From contig JBCNJP010000027.1 of assembly GCA_039602395.1 (NCBI GenBank), positions 32,036,551-32,100,550 of the forward strand: DNA of 64,000 nt. The letters run 5' to 3'. Below are positions 22,531 to 34,239 of this stretch, one piece after another. The notes under the pieces are model-generated. The model ran no database searches. It was not told the origin of the DNA and saw nothing but the letters and a program-made list of their open reading frames with translations. The DNA is from Deinandra increscens subsp. villosa. Its lineage: Eukaryota; Streptophyta; Magnoliopsida; Asterales; Asteraceae. The position numbers and the translations under genes were made by a program. Numbering within the stretch: the stretch's first letter is position 1; each line of letters begins with the position of its first letter.

Positions 22531-25175
22531 TCTAAAGGCTTTATGCTTATGAGGGTTGAAGCTGATAATAAATTCATTAGAAACAGCTTATTTTAATCGT
22601 AAGGTTAAACCTGTGATTTTGAATCCATCAAGAATATTCATTATTATATAAGAGATCCCAATTTCTATATCAAAAGAACTTATTTTACCCCATAATAAGC
22701 AAACAAGTATATTCACTTCACCTTATCAGATATTCAAGAATGCTCACATGTGTTTAGAAAAGCAGGTAAGGTGTTAAATTACGAATAGCGCACTAACTTA
22801 TTTGTCTACCACTTCTATACTTTTTCTTAGTGTTAGTCATGTTATAGTGAAATAAGACAGTTCTTAGAAATCAAAATTCTATTCTAAAGTAACTTGAGTA
22901 CGTTGGTATAACATTTATTATGAAGTTTGTTACCATCAAATAATCAAAATAGGGATGTTAGGGAATGTTTAGGATCTCTTATTTAAGTAATTTATACTTA
23001 TAAGGAGAACCAGATGATAGGCTTATATCACTCGGTAAATTTTTATAATTTTGAATCCACCAAGAATAATCAGTTAGAAACCTGGTCCTTCAAACTGCTT
23101 ATTGAAAGGAAAATAAAGGGCATAACTATAGGCATTTTTCTCCAACCAAACACTTAAAGTGTACTTATCTGTTGTTAGAACACATAATAAGCTGATAACT
23201 TGATTAAATGAGCAGCCCTAAACACCCTGTAAATATTAGTCATTTTCCTTCGCTTTTTGTTCTGCTTATTTCTTGATTTTTAGGTTCATTATCAATATAC
23301 TTTCTGGAACTTCTTCTTATCTAATTATTGAATTTAATTTTATATAGGCATCCTAGGCAAGTGTATAAGTAAGAAAACAAATGTTCATATTTTATATCTT
23401 GATTATCAGTCGTTTGTTGGTAATGGACAATGATGACCGATGAGCATCAAAATTGCATAGTACATAATGTGGCAAAATGCTTTTGGTTTGTATACAGTGA
23501 TCAGAATAAAAACCCAATAAAATTATTTAAGAATTAAATAAGTAACGATAAAACTACAGGTAGTATTTTAAGCAAACCAAAACCAATGCTTTTGGTATGT
23601 ACATAGTGATCGTCAATATTTTAAGAAATTTATATTATAAACGAATACCTAGGGATGAGAGATCGGAGGTGGGCATGAAAATGGAGATGGGGAATGGGAT
23701 TGACTTAATTTTTTTTATTGTTTTCTCTAAAATTTGGAGATGGGGAAGATAATGGGGAATGAGTTGTAAGTACTCTTAATAAGGTGGAATATCATACTGC
23801 TATATAATGTCTATTTTTGTGTTCTATATTATCATTTAAATAGAAATAATAGGTCCTGTTTTGATAGTGATACAAATATTTAAATTTAAAAAAGAAGAAA
23901 ATTATTGGTGACTGAGATAATGTAAACTTTGTAGAATTGTGTTTTCTGTTCAATTACACATATTTTTTTTTTTGGTGAAGTGCACTATCTAATGGAGCTT
24001 TATATATCCTAAATGAAATACAAATTTAACCATACAAACTTTTTGTGAAACCCATAGAACACATGTCAAAGAAATTGAGTTTTAGGCTAACTTAAAGGGT
24101 GAGTTTCTCTATAAAATTGTGTACAAATCTACAGGTAATATATTTCTATAAAGAAGTTAATCAATTGCCTAAATAAAAGAGAACAGTTCAAAGTTAAAAC
24201 TTCTAGCCTGTTATGAGTTTTTATTAAAAGGATGTAAAAAGCTTAACAAGAGATAAACAGGCAGGTAAACCTTGCTAGATTTATGTTTCTTAGATGGATT
24301 ATTAAGAATTAGAAGAATATCAAACATCTCTATGAAAACATAAATTATTAAACGCCTATGTGCAGCAAAAGAAAATATAGACATAATTGAAATATAACTC
24401 TCATGAGATAGAGAAAACAACAGTAGTACATATCGGATAAGTTTAACTGTTAACGGTTATGGTTTAATATGCAAAATCACAGTTAGATGGAGAGACTTTT
24501 TCAAACATAAGAGTACAGAAATATTAAATACAACATTTGCAGAAACTTAAAAGAAGAATTAGTTGATAGAACTGGACCTACATCACGACCATGTTGTTTT
24601 TAGTAGGTGTTATTGTAACTGCCAAATCCTAAAAAGATTTCTGTTGTATGTAATCTTAGAAGTCCAATGTTTAAGTTCTTAAAAGTGTGAAAGTATGCTG
24701 CTAGCACTGTTAGGGCTCTTTATAATTTTGTTCGAAAATTACAGTAAAAAAATGTAGAAAATGGGTCAATAGGGGGAACATAATATTACAGATATGGGTG
24801 TTTAGGGTATGGTTTTTACTTAATCTTCTAAAGCTTCACTAAAAATAGACTCACAGCCTCAACCATTTTTATCTGTTTGAGAAAAATCATAACCTAATAA
24901 GTTTATGCAAAGACAAACAACCTCAGACTCCCACTTCTATTGATTATGATACCAGCAAAATGAGTAAAGAATATTCATTTTTTAAGTTATGTTTCTTCTA
25001 AATAGTAATCTCGGATTAAATTTTTTATATTATGTTTTAATTTAAAACAGGTCAGCCTTGCCACCTACCATATTTTGCATATTTTATTTTAACTGTCAAT
25101 GTTTATTATTCATCTTCTTCTGCTACCTTTTACTTTTATGTAGAATAGAAATTGTTTAGAACTCCTCTTTAGTTT

Positions 25176-25226
25176 ATGCAGCAGCAGCGCATGTCACGCA
25201 AGAGGGGTCCGCCCCCAACGCGTAAG
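25176..25226 (+). other. isolated exon-like piece (17 codons)
   Basis: An ATG opens a 17-codon frame (MQQQRMSRKRGPPPTRK) that ends exactly at AAG followed by GTAGGT, a good splice donor. It is basic and proline-rich. No downstream exon was found in the following 5 kb. It may be the first coding exon of a gene whose remainder has been lost or displaced by repeats, or chance. I do not recognise the product. Confidence 0.3.
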
Positions 25227-25826
25227 GTAGGTTCTCGACACTACACTCAACTTACAAATACCTTAGATGTTAACAGGTCAGTTGTTGTATGTGTTACTAC
25301 AACACCTATAATTGAGAAGCTTCATTGATCAGTCCACACTCCTCTCCGGTGACTATGGTTTCATAATCTCATATACTCTTTGTTTGTTTGTTTTTTGACC
25401 GTTAAGGACTTACATATATGTTAGACGAATGTTGGAACAGAGTCTTTAGCACTCTGAATTTTGTTCCTACCTAGACCGGTAATTTATACAAGGTTTGTAA
25501 AATATGTAGCTTCACACTGTTTATATGTAAACTTACCTCCCATTTTAAACTCCGATTACACCCCTGAAACGCTGCAACGCGCGGTTGACACCTCATTATA
25601 ATATATTTCTCAAAAGTTTTTAATTTGAACGTGTTTAACTAGACACCCATTATCCATAATTAGACAATAGTTCTCTTAAATCCTTCATTTCCAAACCCCT
25701 TTCTCGGAGACTCGAGTAAAGGAATAATCAATCGTTCGCGTGAGTAAAGGAATAATCAATCGTTCACATGTGATTTACTTGATAAAAGAGTGCAAGACCT
25801 CAAAAGAACTCGCGAACCAATTAACC

Positions 25827-26334
25827 ATGACCGACATATAATATGCTGAGCGAACATATTATGCACCATGTTGTGACTTAACAATATATTTTGTGGTGGC
25901 TACTAGCATATCCTCCCGAAAGTCCCACATAATATGCCCAAATGACATATTGTACGCCTGTGTGTAAGAATCCGAAAAAACCAACTCGAAACCAAAATAA
26001 TCAAAGAAACCAAACCGAATAAAACCGAATCCAAATAGAAACCGACGATTTTGGATTGAACTTTTCTAAATAATATGACCGACATATAATATGCTGAGCG
26101 AACATATTATGCACCATGTTGTGACTTAACAATATATTTTGTGGTGGCTACTAGCATATCCTCCCGAAAGTCCCACATAATATGCCCATATATAATATGC
26201 CCAAATGACATATTGTACGCCTGTGTGTTAGAATCCGAAAAAATCAACTCGAAACCAAAATAATCGAAGAAACCAAACCGAAAAAAACCGAATCCAAATA
26301 GAAACCGACGATTTTGGATTGAACTTTTCTAAAA
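25827..26334. repeat. tandem duplication, two copies of about 250 bp
   Basis: Copy 1 (25827-26074) and copy 2 (26075-26334) both start ATGACCGACATATAATATGC and both end GATTTTGGATTGAACTTTTC plus TAAA. They are almost identical apart from an extra TATATAATATGCCCA-type segment in copy 2. The high identity points to a recent event. Each copy contains AAACCGAA-type words like those of the neighbouring block at 26340-26900. Confidence 0.9.
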
Positions 26335-27013
26335 TCCAAAGATTCAGACCGGGTTTGTTTTAGCTAAAAAGAAAATCCAAAAAAACCGAACCGATCCATT
26401 TAATTATTGAAGGGTTTCAAATTTTAATTTTAAAATTTTATTTATAATCATTAGGACCTTTGAGTCTTTAATATTAGATTATTATACAACTTTAATTTTT
26501 GTTTGTATGTCGTTTGAGTGTTTGAGAGTAGATCGTTAAGGATTTGTTTGATTTTTATCGTTATACAACATTTTGGGTCTTTGAAATTAGATAGCTAAGG
26601 ATTCTTTTGAATGTATTTGTTTAAAGTTTTATTTTGAATGCTATTAATAGTCAATTAATCTATAACTGAAAACTAATTGAAAAATAAGTAGACCCAAATT
26701 TAATAATCAGTTTTTTTCAGCCTAAAACTGCATATGGATTTGGATCTGAAAAAACCGAATCCAAACCGTAAAAAACCAAAAACCAAAATCCGTGAAACCA
26801 AAAAAACCGAATCCGAATGGATTTGAAAATTGTAAAACCGAAGTTCGGTTTTTGATTCGGTTTTAGCCAAAATCCGATCCAAACCGATCCATTCACACCC
26901 CTACTAAAACATGACTCGTACATGCACTCAGGTTGATATGCTACTCTTTCAATCTAAACTAGCATTATACATGTCCTAGCCCTACTAACTGAATTAATTA
27001 TAGAAAACAATAT
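26335..27013. repeat. AACCGAATCC-rich block, probable hAT remnant
   Basis: Words AACCGAATCC, AAACCG and TTCGGTTTT recur at 26340-26400 and 26740-26890. The right edge reads CCATTCACACCCCTACTA, which on the other strand is TAGTAGGGGTGTGAATGG, the look of a hAT-type end. No matching left end was located. The middle, 26400-26700, is plain AT-rich DNA. Confidence 0.45.
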
Positions 27014-27255
27014 ATAGAAGACGTTTACGATTTAAGCAATATTACCTGTTTCTCGAGTGATAATCATTGTTGGGTTCCAAATCGTCGACGAATAGATGAG
27101 GGACAATGATAAAAAAACAATCGAGAAGTTAGGGTTTTTAAGGAAACATTAAAATCATTAAAAAAACAATAGAAGATGTTCTAAAATTTAAGCATTATTA
27201 CCTGTTTCTGGAGTGATAAACATTGTTGGGTTCCAAATCGTCAACGAACAGATGA
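27014..27255 (-). repeat. duplicated exon-like segment
   Basis: Two direct copies of about 85 bp, 27014-27099 and 27169-27255, share TTACCTGTTTCT.GAGTGATAA.CATTG and GTTCCAAATCGTC.ACGAA.AGATGA. On the minus strand each ends AGAAACAG followed by GTAAT, a plausible donor, so they look like duplicated exons. A third exon-like piece with donor GCGAG then GTAATT lies on the same strand at 27391-27430. No protein was recognised. Confidence 0.5.
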
Positions 27256-27694
27256 AGTCCGATGTGAAGTTTTCCGATGAAAAAAAAAACAGAAATACAA
27301 TAAGAGATTATCAATCAAACAAAATAAATAGTAATATGATGAACGAAGGTTTGAAATATGAAGAACGATAGAAAAAAATTACCTCGCAAAGATCTGGTGA
27401 TCGGGGTCTTGCAAACTGGAGAACGATGAAGAAGATCTGTGTGAAAAAAGGGGAGCGGCACATTAGGTTTTTTAAGTCGATCGAGTATTGTTATAAAAAA
27501 GGGTCGGGTCATATGTGGATCCGCGAGAAAATTTTCTGGCCATTTTGGCCACCAATTTGGGCCGGACTTTTAATTAAGGATGGTTGTGGCCTGTGGGAAT
27601 GGTATGTGATATTTTTTAACCATTTTTTATGGCCATATTTTACTTTATTATATAGTATAGATATAGATTGATTTTTTTTATATATATATAGTTT

Positions 27695-28032
27695 TTTGAA
27701 CAATCCATTTCACCAAAGAGCAAAAAACAACAAGAGCAAAAAACAACAGAACCTGATCTAGCAAGAAGCTAGACCAGACCAACCCCAAAACAAACATACA
27801 ACTACCCCATACTAAAATCATACCAATCCATCTTTTTCCTGCTTCTACTATAAAACCACATTTTACACCACACTTTTATGTCATTAATAACTTTACAAAC
27901 CGACAGATCAGCACCACGAGATGCCACATCGTTGTGTATTTTCCAAATAGCGCAGCACGCTGTCAACACGATCCCGTGAATCACTTCCTTCTTCTTCAAC
28001 CCAACGTTCCGATCCGAATAAATACTAAACAA
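27695..28032 (-). pseudogene. LINE remnant: C-terminal end of ORF2
   Basis: The minus-strand frame 27802-28032 contains CCAIWKIHND, then VINDIKVW and a final WY, the layout of the region after the reverse transcriptase in plant L1-type LINE ORF2 proteins (an AIWK.RN motif followed by a basic, aromatic tail). Only about 76 residues remain; the reverse transcriptase and endonuclease are absent. The downstream 27695-27800 would be its 3' untranslated region. It differs from the LINE copy at 52210. Confidence 0.6.
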
Positions 28033-28203
28033 GTCTTACATATATATAAATTATTAAACTTCAATTATCATAAGCTAATTGTTTAAATTTCTATTTTACA
28101 TTAGAAGATAATTTTAATTCTAAGCTTAAAAGACTATTATGCTTCTTAAGCTCTTAATTTTTTAAATAAAAATAAAATACAAGATTATCTTCCATATATA
28201 TTA

Positions 28204-28615
28204 CTAGGTTAGTAACTCGTGTACTACACGGACCGAATTTAGGTTCATAATATTGAATAAATACAAAAAAAGAAGAAAACGATTGAGAGATTTGATAATT
28301 ATGATTGACATAAAATCCTTGTAAAACAGCAAATGATAATTTAATAAATAAAAAAATTATTATAATTGACAAATTGTTGATTAATTAAAAAAAAACTCAA
28401 ATTATTGAGTAAATTCTACATTAATTTTTCATTTGTTTTGGAAAAAAAATTAGTCTGGACAAAATTAGTAATTAGTCTTAATTGGTGATTTACTAAATTT
28501 GTAATTGATTGTGAGTTTGACATGTGGCAGTGATGATGTAGACCTTCTAAAATAAAGACATGTGGCAAAAATTTTATTGCTTTATTAAGATTAAGATACA
28601 ATAGTATAGTATAGA
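28204..28615 (-). mobile_element. complete small non-autonomous Helitron
   Basis: Read on the minus strand it begins TCTATACTATACTATTG (the TC start typical of plant Helitrons) and ends CTAG. The 3' end is preceded by a short hairpin, CGTG-TAGTA-CACG, about 15 nt before the end. The flanking bases are A before TC and T after CTAG, the usual AT insertion site. There is no target duplication and no terminal inverted repeat. Nothing is encoded in its 412 bp. Confidence 0.8.
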
Positions 28616-30455
28616 TTAAAACCAAGAACACTACCCGGTTGTTTTGGTTAATTGGTTGGAGAGAGGAAAAAGATTTATTTAATGAGTCATATTAGTTTGG
28701 TATTTGATTGTAAAAAAAATCTAGGGTTCTGTTATTCGCACCGGGTCATTTATTGATCTGCACCGGTCCTAAGCGGGTCGTATGGGTCTCAATGGGTCGT
28801 ATAACTGAGGTTTTTTTTTCTTTTTCTAACTCTTTTACTAACACATTTTTTTATCTTTTTTTATGAAAAACCCTTGTTTTATAACAACATCATAGTTTAC
28901 AACCTTAGTCAAACATTGTAAACCGTATAACACGATATGGCGTAATAAAAATAATAGTGGTTTGTTACTCGTGACTTTTTTTAAATAATACCCGTACTCG
29001 TTACTCGTACTCTTTGCTCGTTGCTCGTTTGACCTTTAAAAAAATAATACTCGTTATATGTTACTCGTTAGCCGTACTCTTTGCTCGTTTGCCTTTTTTA
29101 TATGATAAAACTAGTTATTTGTTACTCGTTACTCGTTTGACTTTTTTAAATAATACTCGTACTCGTACTATTTGCTCGTTTGACATTTAAAAAAAAATAC
29201 TCGTTAGTCGTACTCTTTGCTCGTTTGCCTTTTTTCAAATAATAAAACTAGTTAATTTAAAATGAATTTTATTTTAAGACTTAAATGGGGCGGAGACCTC
29301 TACCCCCGTTTAGGAGCGGTGCAAGGGAAAAAAATTTCCGGTACGAATAGAACAGGGCAAAATCTATCGTTGCTTGTTTGTCTTTTAACTCGCCAATTAA
29401 TATCTATTTGTCACTATTCACATCCCTCCATATATATATTGACTACCAATTAATGCCAGTATGTACACTGCTGCTGCATTTTTAGATAATCATATTGACT
29501 ACCAGTGTCATTAGGTACAATATATATTACTGTTTTATGATAAAAGAAAAGTTATAATCACCTAATCAGTCCCATTGAAACTGGAAATGTTTGCATACAA
29601 ATAGATGGTCTTCGCATCTGTCATGTCATAGTAAAATTAGGGCCTTTGACACCACATACCCACAGATTTGAACAAGTGTACTAGCATGCATGCATATATG
29701 TTATGTACGAATAATTATGCACAATTATTTAATAAATGGTTTTATTTGCCTTTGGATTGCCAGTGATGTCAAATACATGAAACTACTGTACAATAATATT
29801 GTTTAGGTTGCAGTTGGTCAGATTATTGTTTGTGATCTTTGTTTTGAGATGGTAGAAATTAATGATGAAGAAGGTGTGAAAGAAAGAAACTAGTGGTGTG
29901 AAAGGTGAATGATTGGTGAGTGAAGAGGGTAGCAAGATTGATCTCGATAGGAGATGCTTGTTGGCACATGGATTTTACTGGCAGCAGTGAGTGTCAGAAA
30001 ATTAAGTTGGACCATGGTCCAAGTGAGACCACATCATCTTCACCCTCTCCCCGGCCAGTCATCTTCACCACAAGTCTCTACTGTTCACACCTCCATATAT
30101 GTAATTGGCACTATCCTTGTTAGACAAATGGCCGGTTGTAATTTCTTTCAATTCAAGAACTTTAATTTGCCACACAAAGAGATCGATGCTTTTAGTTTTA
30201 AGAACTGATTTCTGATTTCTAATATATATAACTAGGTGCAGATTAGCGAGTTATAGCGGTGGAGAAAATACAAAGACACAAAAACAATTGTGTTTGCATA
30301 ACACAACCTAAAGAAACGAAAATACAAAATGACATTAAAAGTTAGAAGTTAAGTACCCAAAGTATCAAAAGTAAGACTTAAAGGTTATATTATATAACTA
30401 TATTTATTACACCACCAACTCATATATGTGACTAAAAACAATTTAGATGTCACGT
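28616..30455. other. intergenic DNA with an ACTCGT-rich repeat
   Basis: No gene is supported. The frames at 29920-30208 overlap each other and look like chance. 28960-29245 is a degenerate tandem array (listed separately). The rest is AT-rich. Confidence 0.45.
28960..29245. repeat. degenerate tandem array of TACTCGTT-type words
   Basis: The words TACTCGTT, TACTCGTACTC and TTTGCTCGTTTG alternate with T- or A-rich spacers. Phrases of roughly 60 bp (TTGCTCGTTTGCCTTTTT.ATAT or similar) repeat about four times with changes. Confidence 0.65.
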
Positions 30456-30463
30456 GGCATCAT

Positions 30464-30957
30464 CAGTGGCGTACCTAGGTGTATTCCTAGGGGTTCGCCC
30501 GACACCCATGAATTTTTTTTGTTGTGTGCTATTTTCTAATTTTTTATGAACCGAACCCCAAGAAATTTGGTGACCAAACCCCATAGAATTTTTTACACCA
30601 CTCTCAACTTAAAAAAAAATAAATACTATAGTTTTAAAAAAGTTTTAAATCACTAATAAGTAATAAACACGATAATATTTATGGTTTTAAGTTTTTAAAC
30701 CACTTACCTAAACTCAATTACCATACCGAGACCAACATAACCAAGGTCCAAGTGCCCAACACTTTTAAGCCAAAAAAAATCTCAATTAATTGTGGGTGAG
30801 CTAGATAAGTGGTCTAAGACTCCAAGTGAATGACGATTGACCCGTCACCCGACCCGATCCAAACCGAGCCGGTCTAAAAAAATTTGTATATAGGGGTGGA
30901 CAATCAAACATTAAAAATTTCCGAACCCCATCAAAAAAAATTATGGGTTCGGCACTG
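30464..30957. mobile_element. non-autonomous hAT element
   Basis: The ends are CAGTGGCGTACC on the left and GGTTCGGCACTG on the right, giving the hAT-type CAGTG...CACTG terminal repeats. Flanks are GGCATCAT at 30456-30463 and GACATCAT at 30958-30965, an 8-bp target duplication with one change. Inside, the phrases CGAACCCC and ATGGGTTCGG recur near both ends. It has no coding capacity. Confidence 0.8.
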
Positions 30958-31192
30958 GACATCATCAAAGGCTGTCACATAAATAGTTACAATTATTAAT
31001 GACCTTTTAATTTGTATATTAAAATAAACTATTAAATTAACTAACATAAGCGGCCGAGCATAAACCAACGAACATAAATGAACATAAATAATGAACGAAC
31101 GCCCATGAACGAACGAAGCACTTGTTCATGTTCTTCATTTATTTAAGTAAGTGAACAAAAAAGTTATGTTCGTGTTCGGTTTGTTTACTAGA

Positions 31193-31646
31193 TGTAGGTC
31201 CGGAATAACTCCCGAAACACGATATTGATATCACAAACGAGTGCGGAATTCTCGTTTATGATTGATTCAAGAAAAGAGAAGAGAAGAAACACAAGAATAC
31301 GATGATAAAACGCTAAAAGCTTGATCTTTGCACACAAGAAATCTTGTCGGGTACAAAGCAGAAAATCGTAAACTCTCTCTCTCTCTGATTACGATCGTGA
31401 ACACCAATGCTCCACTAGAAATCGTAAACTGGTCACCTTTGAATAGTAAACTCATGGGGTTTATATAGCCATCCCATGAGTTTACTATTGGGCTCTTAAA
31501 ACCTAATCATAAACCCAAGCCCATGCCCAAATCCAATAGTAAACTAGCCTAAACATAATAATAAAACTAGCCTACTAATCTAATGAAACCCACTAAGCCT
31601 AGCCCAAACTATTTAATATTACAAGCCTCATAATCTAGCCTCAACA
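31193..31646 (-). repeat. 3' LTR of the copia-type element
   Basis: This is the left, downstream LTR. A TATATAA box on the minus strand lies at about 31459-31466 within the LTR. The LTR contains the word TCGTAAAC, which is the word reiterated in the leader. It differs from the other LTR at four sites (for example TGTAGG versus TGTATG at its end). Confidence 0.92.
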
Positions 31647-31660
31647 ATCTTCCCCTAGGC
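31647..31660 (-). promoter_or_regulatory. polypurine tract (PPT)
   Basis: Read on the minus strand, a purine-rich run containing AGGGGAAGA lies directly upstream of the 3' LTR. It is the expected primer site for plus-strand DNA synthesis. The same word CTTCCCCT (plus strand) recurs nine more times in the next 1.9 kb. Confidence 0.8.
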
Positions 31661-33985
31661 TTGTGATATTAAATGTCTTCGATCTTTGAAATTCTTCTTC
31701 TTGAATAGCTGGCATAGATGTTGATGAAGATTCTCTCCGCAGAAATCTTCAATGGGTTTCTTGACGGGCACTTGAGAATTTCTCTTGATCAGCATCAGCT
31801 TGAACTTCTTGAAATGAACAAGCAATGAAATGGAGGACTCTCATTGACTTGTTTCTGTTGAAAGAACTGGTTCTTGCTAAATCTTCGGTAACTGTCTTGA
31901 ATCTTCATAAATTAGAGGGTTGAAATTTTGAAAACCCCTAACTTTGAAGAATTTGATTGTTGAACTTGGATCTTCATGATCTCTGACTGCTCTCTGCATC
32001 ACTTTCTTCAACGAGACTTGAAGTCTTCTGCTTCCCCTAAGCTTGTGAACATCTTCTATGATAATCTTTTAGAAGCTTGTAAAGAAACCAACAACTTCCC
32101 CTGAACAGTTGCTCCAACAACTTCCCCTGAACAGTTGCTTTTCCAGATGGAAGTCTTGTCCGGCTGGTTCTTTAACTTTGAGCAGCAGCAGCATCAGCAG
32201 CATCTTTCTATCATCAACCTGTCTGACACACATTTGAAAAAATATACATTACCAGACATTTGATGACTGGTCTTTGGGTTAGAAGGTAATTATCATCTGT
32301 TCAGTTGATTCAAATTAACATAATTTTAACCTAAAACCCTAATATAGATAACGGGTTTTCTATAAAACTTCCCCTGAACCCAAGACCTCTAAAGACTTCC
32401 CCTTAGCTGATTACTTCCCTTCAGCTAAGGACTTCCCCTGAGATAATACATATTATCTTCGAGTTCCCTTCAGATACTATGTATTATGGAAGTCTTTTCA
32501 TTAGATAATAAGTATCATCCTCGAGTTCCCTTCGGATAATACTTATTATCCTCCCTCCTTCCCCTAAAAATTTGTCAAGATCTGACGGAGGAAGTCTTTT
32601 CCTTTAGATAATAAGTATCATCCTCGAGTTCCCTTCGGATAATACTTATTATCCCATACTCCTTCCCCTAAAAATTTGGCAAGATCTGTCGGGGGCATAT
32701 TGTCATGCATTACGACCCATGAAAAACATATTTTGACTTCTCAAATCAACCTGGCCAAGACGAAAACACACCAAAAAGAACTTAACGACTCACACACGAA
32801 AGATAAAAACTAAACAAATACTTACCAAACCAAACATGAGAAAGTTTACAAGGGATCAAACCGTATGAATCTGACTGAGGAACCCTTTTCAGCTTCAGTT
32901 ACTCAACTAGTCCAGGTGATTGCCGGTATGTTTGTCCGCTTTAAACTCAAACCCGTTTAATCCCAACCGAATGCGTTATGCTTAATATAGTACATTATTA
33001 CCGTCATGTTTAATTGTCCCCACACCCAAGCGTACACAGCAAAACCTACCCAACCTCAGAGTTTATTGAGGATTCACAAACCCCCAACTTGAGGAACCAT
33101 GCAACACCGTTATGACTACCACTTATTTCATTAACCATCAGTTGGTGATCAGGTCGGCCGCTAAGCACGCAAAGAAGACCAACTGAGTGATTATTTATCC
33201 TCTTTTCTTTTTCATTTTCTTTTTCTTTTCTTTTTCTTTCCTTTTTCTTCTTCCTTTCTTTTTCATTTTCTTTTGCTCTGTGGTGTTGTCAAGATAGCAT
33301 AAACATGGCGTGTAAGAGAGTGAATACTAGGTATAATTACCACTCTCAACCCGTTTTTTCCGGTACTCAGTTTCTTTTAAACCATGCAACCTGGGATGGG
33401 AAACTAAACATATATATCTTTTAAGTTCACTGCACTTTCATTGGAGGTCATAAGTTTAGGTCGAGCCTACCGAGCACATCACCGTGGAGCTTGCCTTTCA
33501 CTTCCGCCTTACGCGTGTCAGCCATCTCCACCCCGAACATTCGTTTTACTTCCCCTAAACTTCTCAAAAACAAGAAACAATTAAAAATTGAAAAGCACAC
33601 TATTTTTGAGGGGTCAACATTTTCATCTTCTTTACATTTCTTCCCATTGCTTTTTGATTTTTAATGTCACAATTTTGTGAGCATCATCATTTTTTTTAAC
33701 AAAATAAAATACACAACCACACAAACAAATTAAATGACTTTACACACATCTGGCCAAGCTAACTTTCAAAGTATTGATTTGAAAATTTTTAGAAAATAGG
33801 GTTTCATGACATGCGCACTTCATTGCATTTGAAGTCAAACACTTAATCAATCAAGTGAAAATTTTAGGAAATTTGGTTTGACTCAAAACACCCTTTGCCG
33901 CTTCATTCACACAATCAAGTTAAGAACAGTACCTTTCGTGCTGAATTTGACATTTTACCTCTCAAAGAGACATACCTTCCATTGT
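31661..33985 (-). other. 3' noncoding region of the copia-type element
   Basis: No coding sequence. It holds nine extra PPT-like tracts (CTTCCCCT on the plus strand at about 32031, 32095, 32121, 32368, 32396, 32432, 32558, 32662 and 33549), two near-identical tandem hairpin units at 32491-32694, a short duplication of ACTTCCCCTGAACAGTTGCT at about 32093-32140, and a CT-rich microsatellite at 33190-33260. Near 33930-33985 a short minus-strand frame (NGRYVSL) resembles the pre-integrase region of copia polyproteins and may be the last trace of pol. Confidence 0.65.
32504..32653. repeat. two tandem strong hairpins
   Basis: Hairpin 1 has arms 32504-32520 (GATAATAAGTATCATCC) and 32534-32550 (GGATAATACTTATTATC), pairing at 16 of 17 positions around a 13-nt loop. 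Hairpin 2 has the same arms at 32607-32623 and 32637-32653, one unit of 103 bp away. A third, degraded version lies at about 32441-32487. Confidence 0.85.
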
Positions 33986-34239
33986 ATACACTACTACAAA
34001 AATGGCCTTTCTTGACGCTTTTTGCGCGTCAAGAAAGGGCCCAGATGACGCGCAAAAAAGCGTCAAGGAAGGTGGGGTCAAGAATCCTCTTGACGCGCAA
34101 AATGCGCGTCATCCCATTTATGACGCGCAAACGATGACGCGCAAAAAAGCGTCATAAATTTGTGTCATAAAATAAGCGTCAAGGAAGCCCCCGTCATAAA
34201 TCTTTTTATGACACGCATTTTTGCGCGTCATGAATCTAA

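Larger units (their letters stand above)
21394..25826. other. intergenic DNA with possible 5' end of a lost gene
   Basis: No intact gene in 4.4 kb. A CT-rich stretch at 21770-22015 has the look of a 5' untranslated exon followed by a T-rich intron. The only later candidate for its continuation is the short exon-like piece at 25176-25226. The remainder is AT-rich, with a local duplication at 22138-22375 and a SINE fragment near 22425-22530. Confidence 0.4.
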
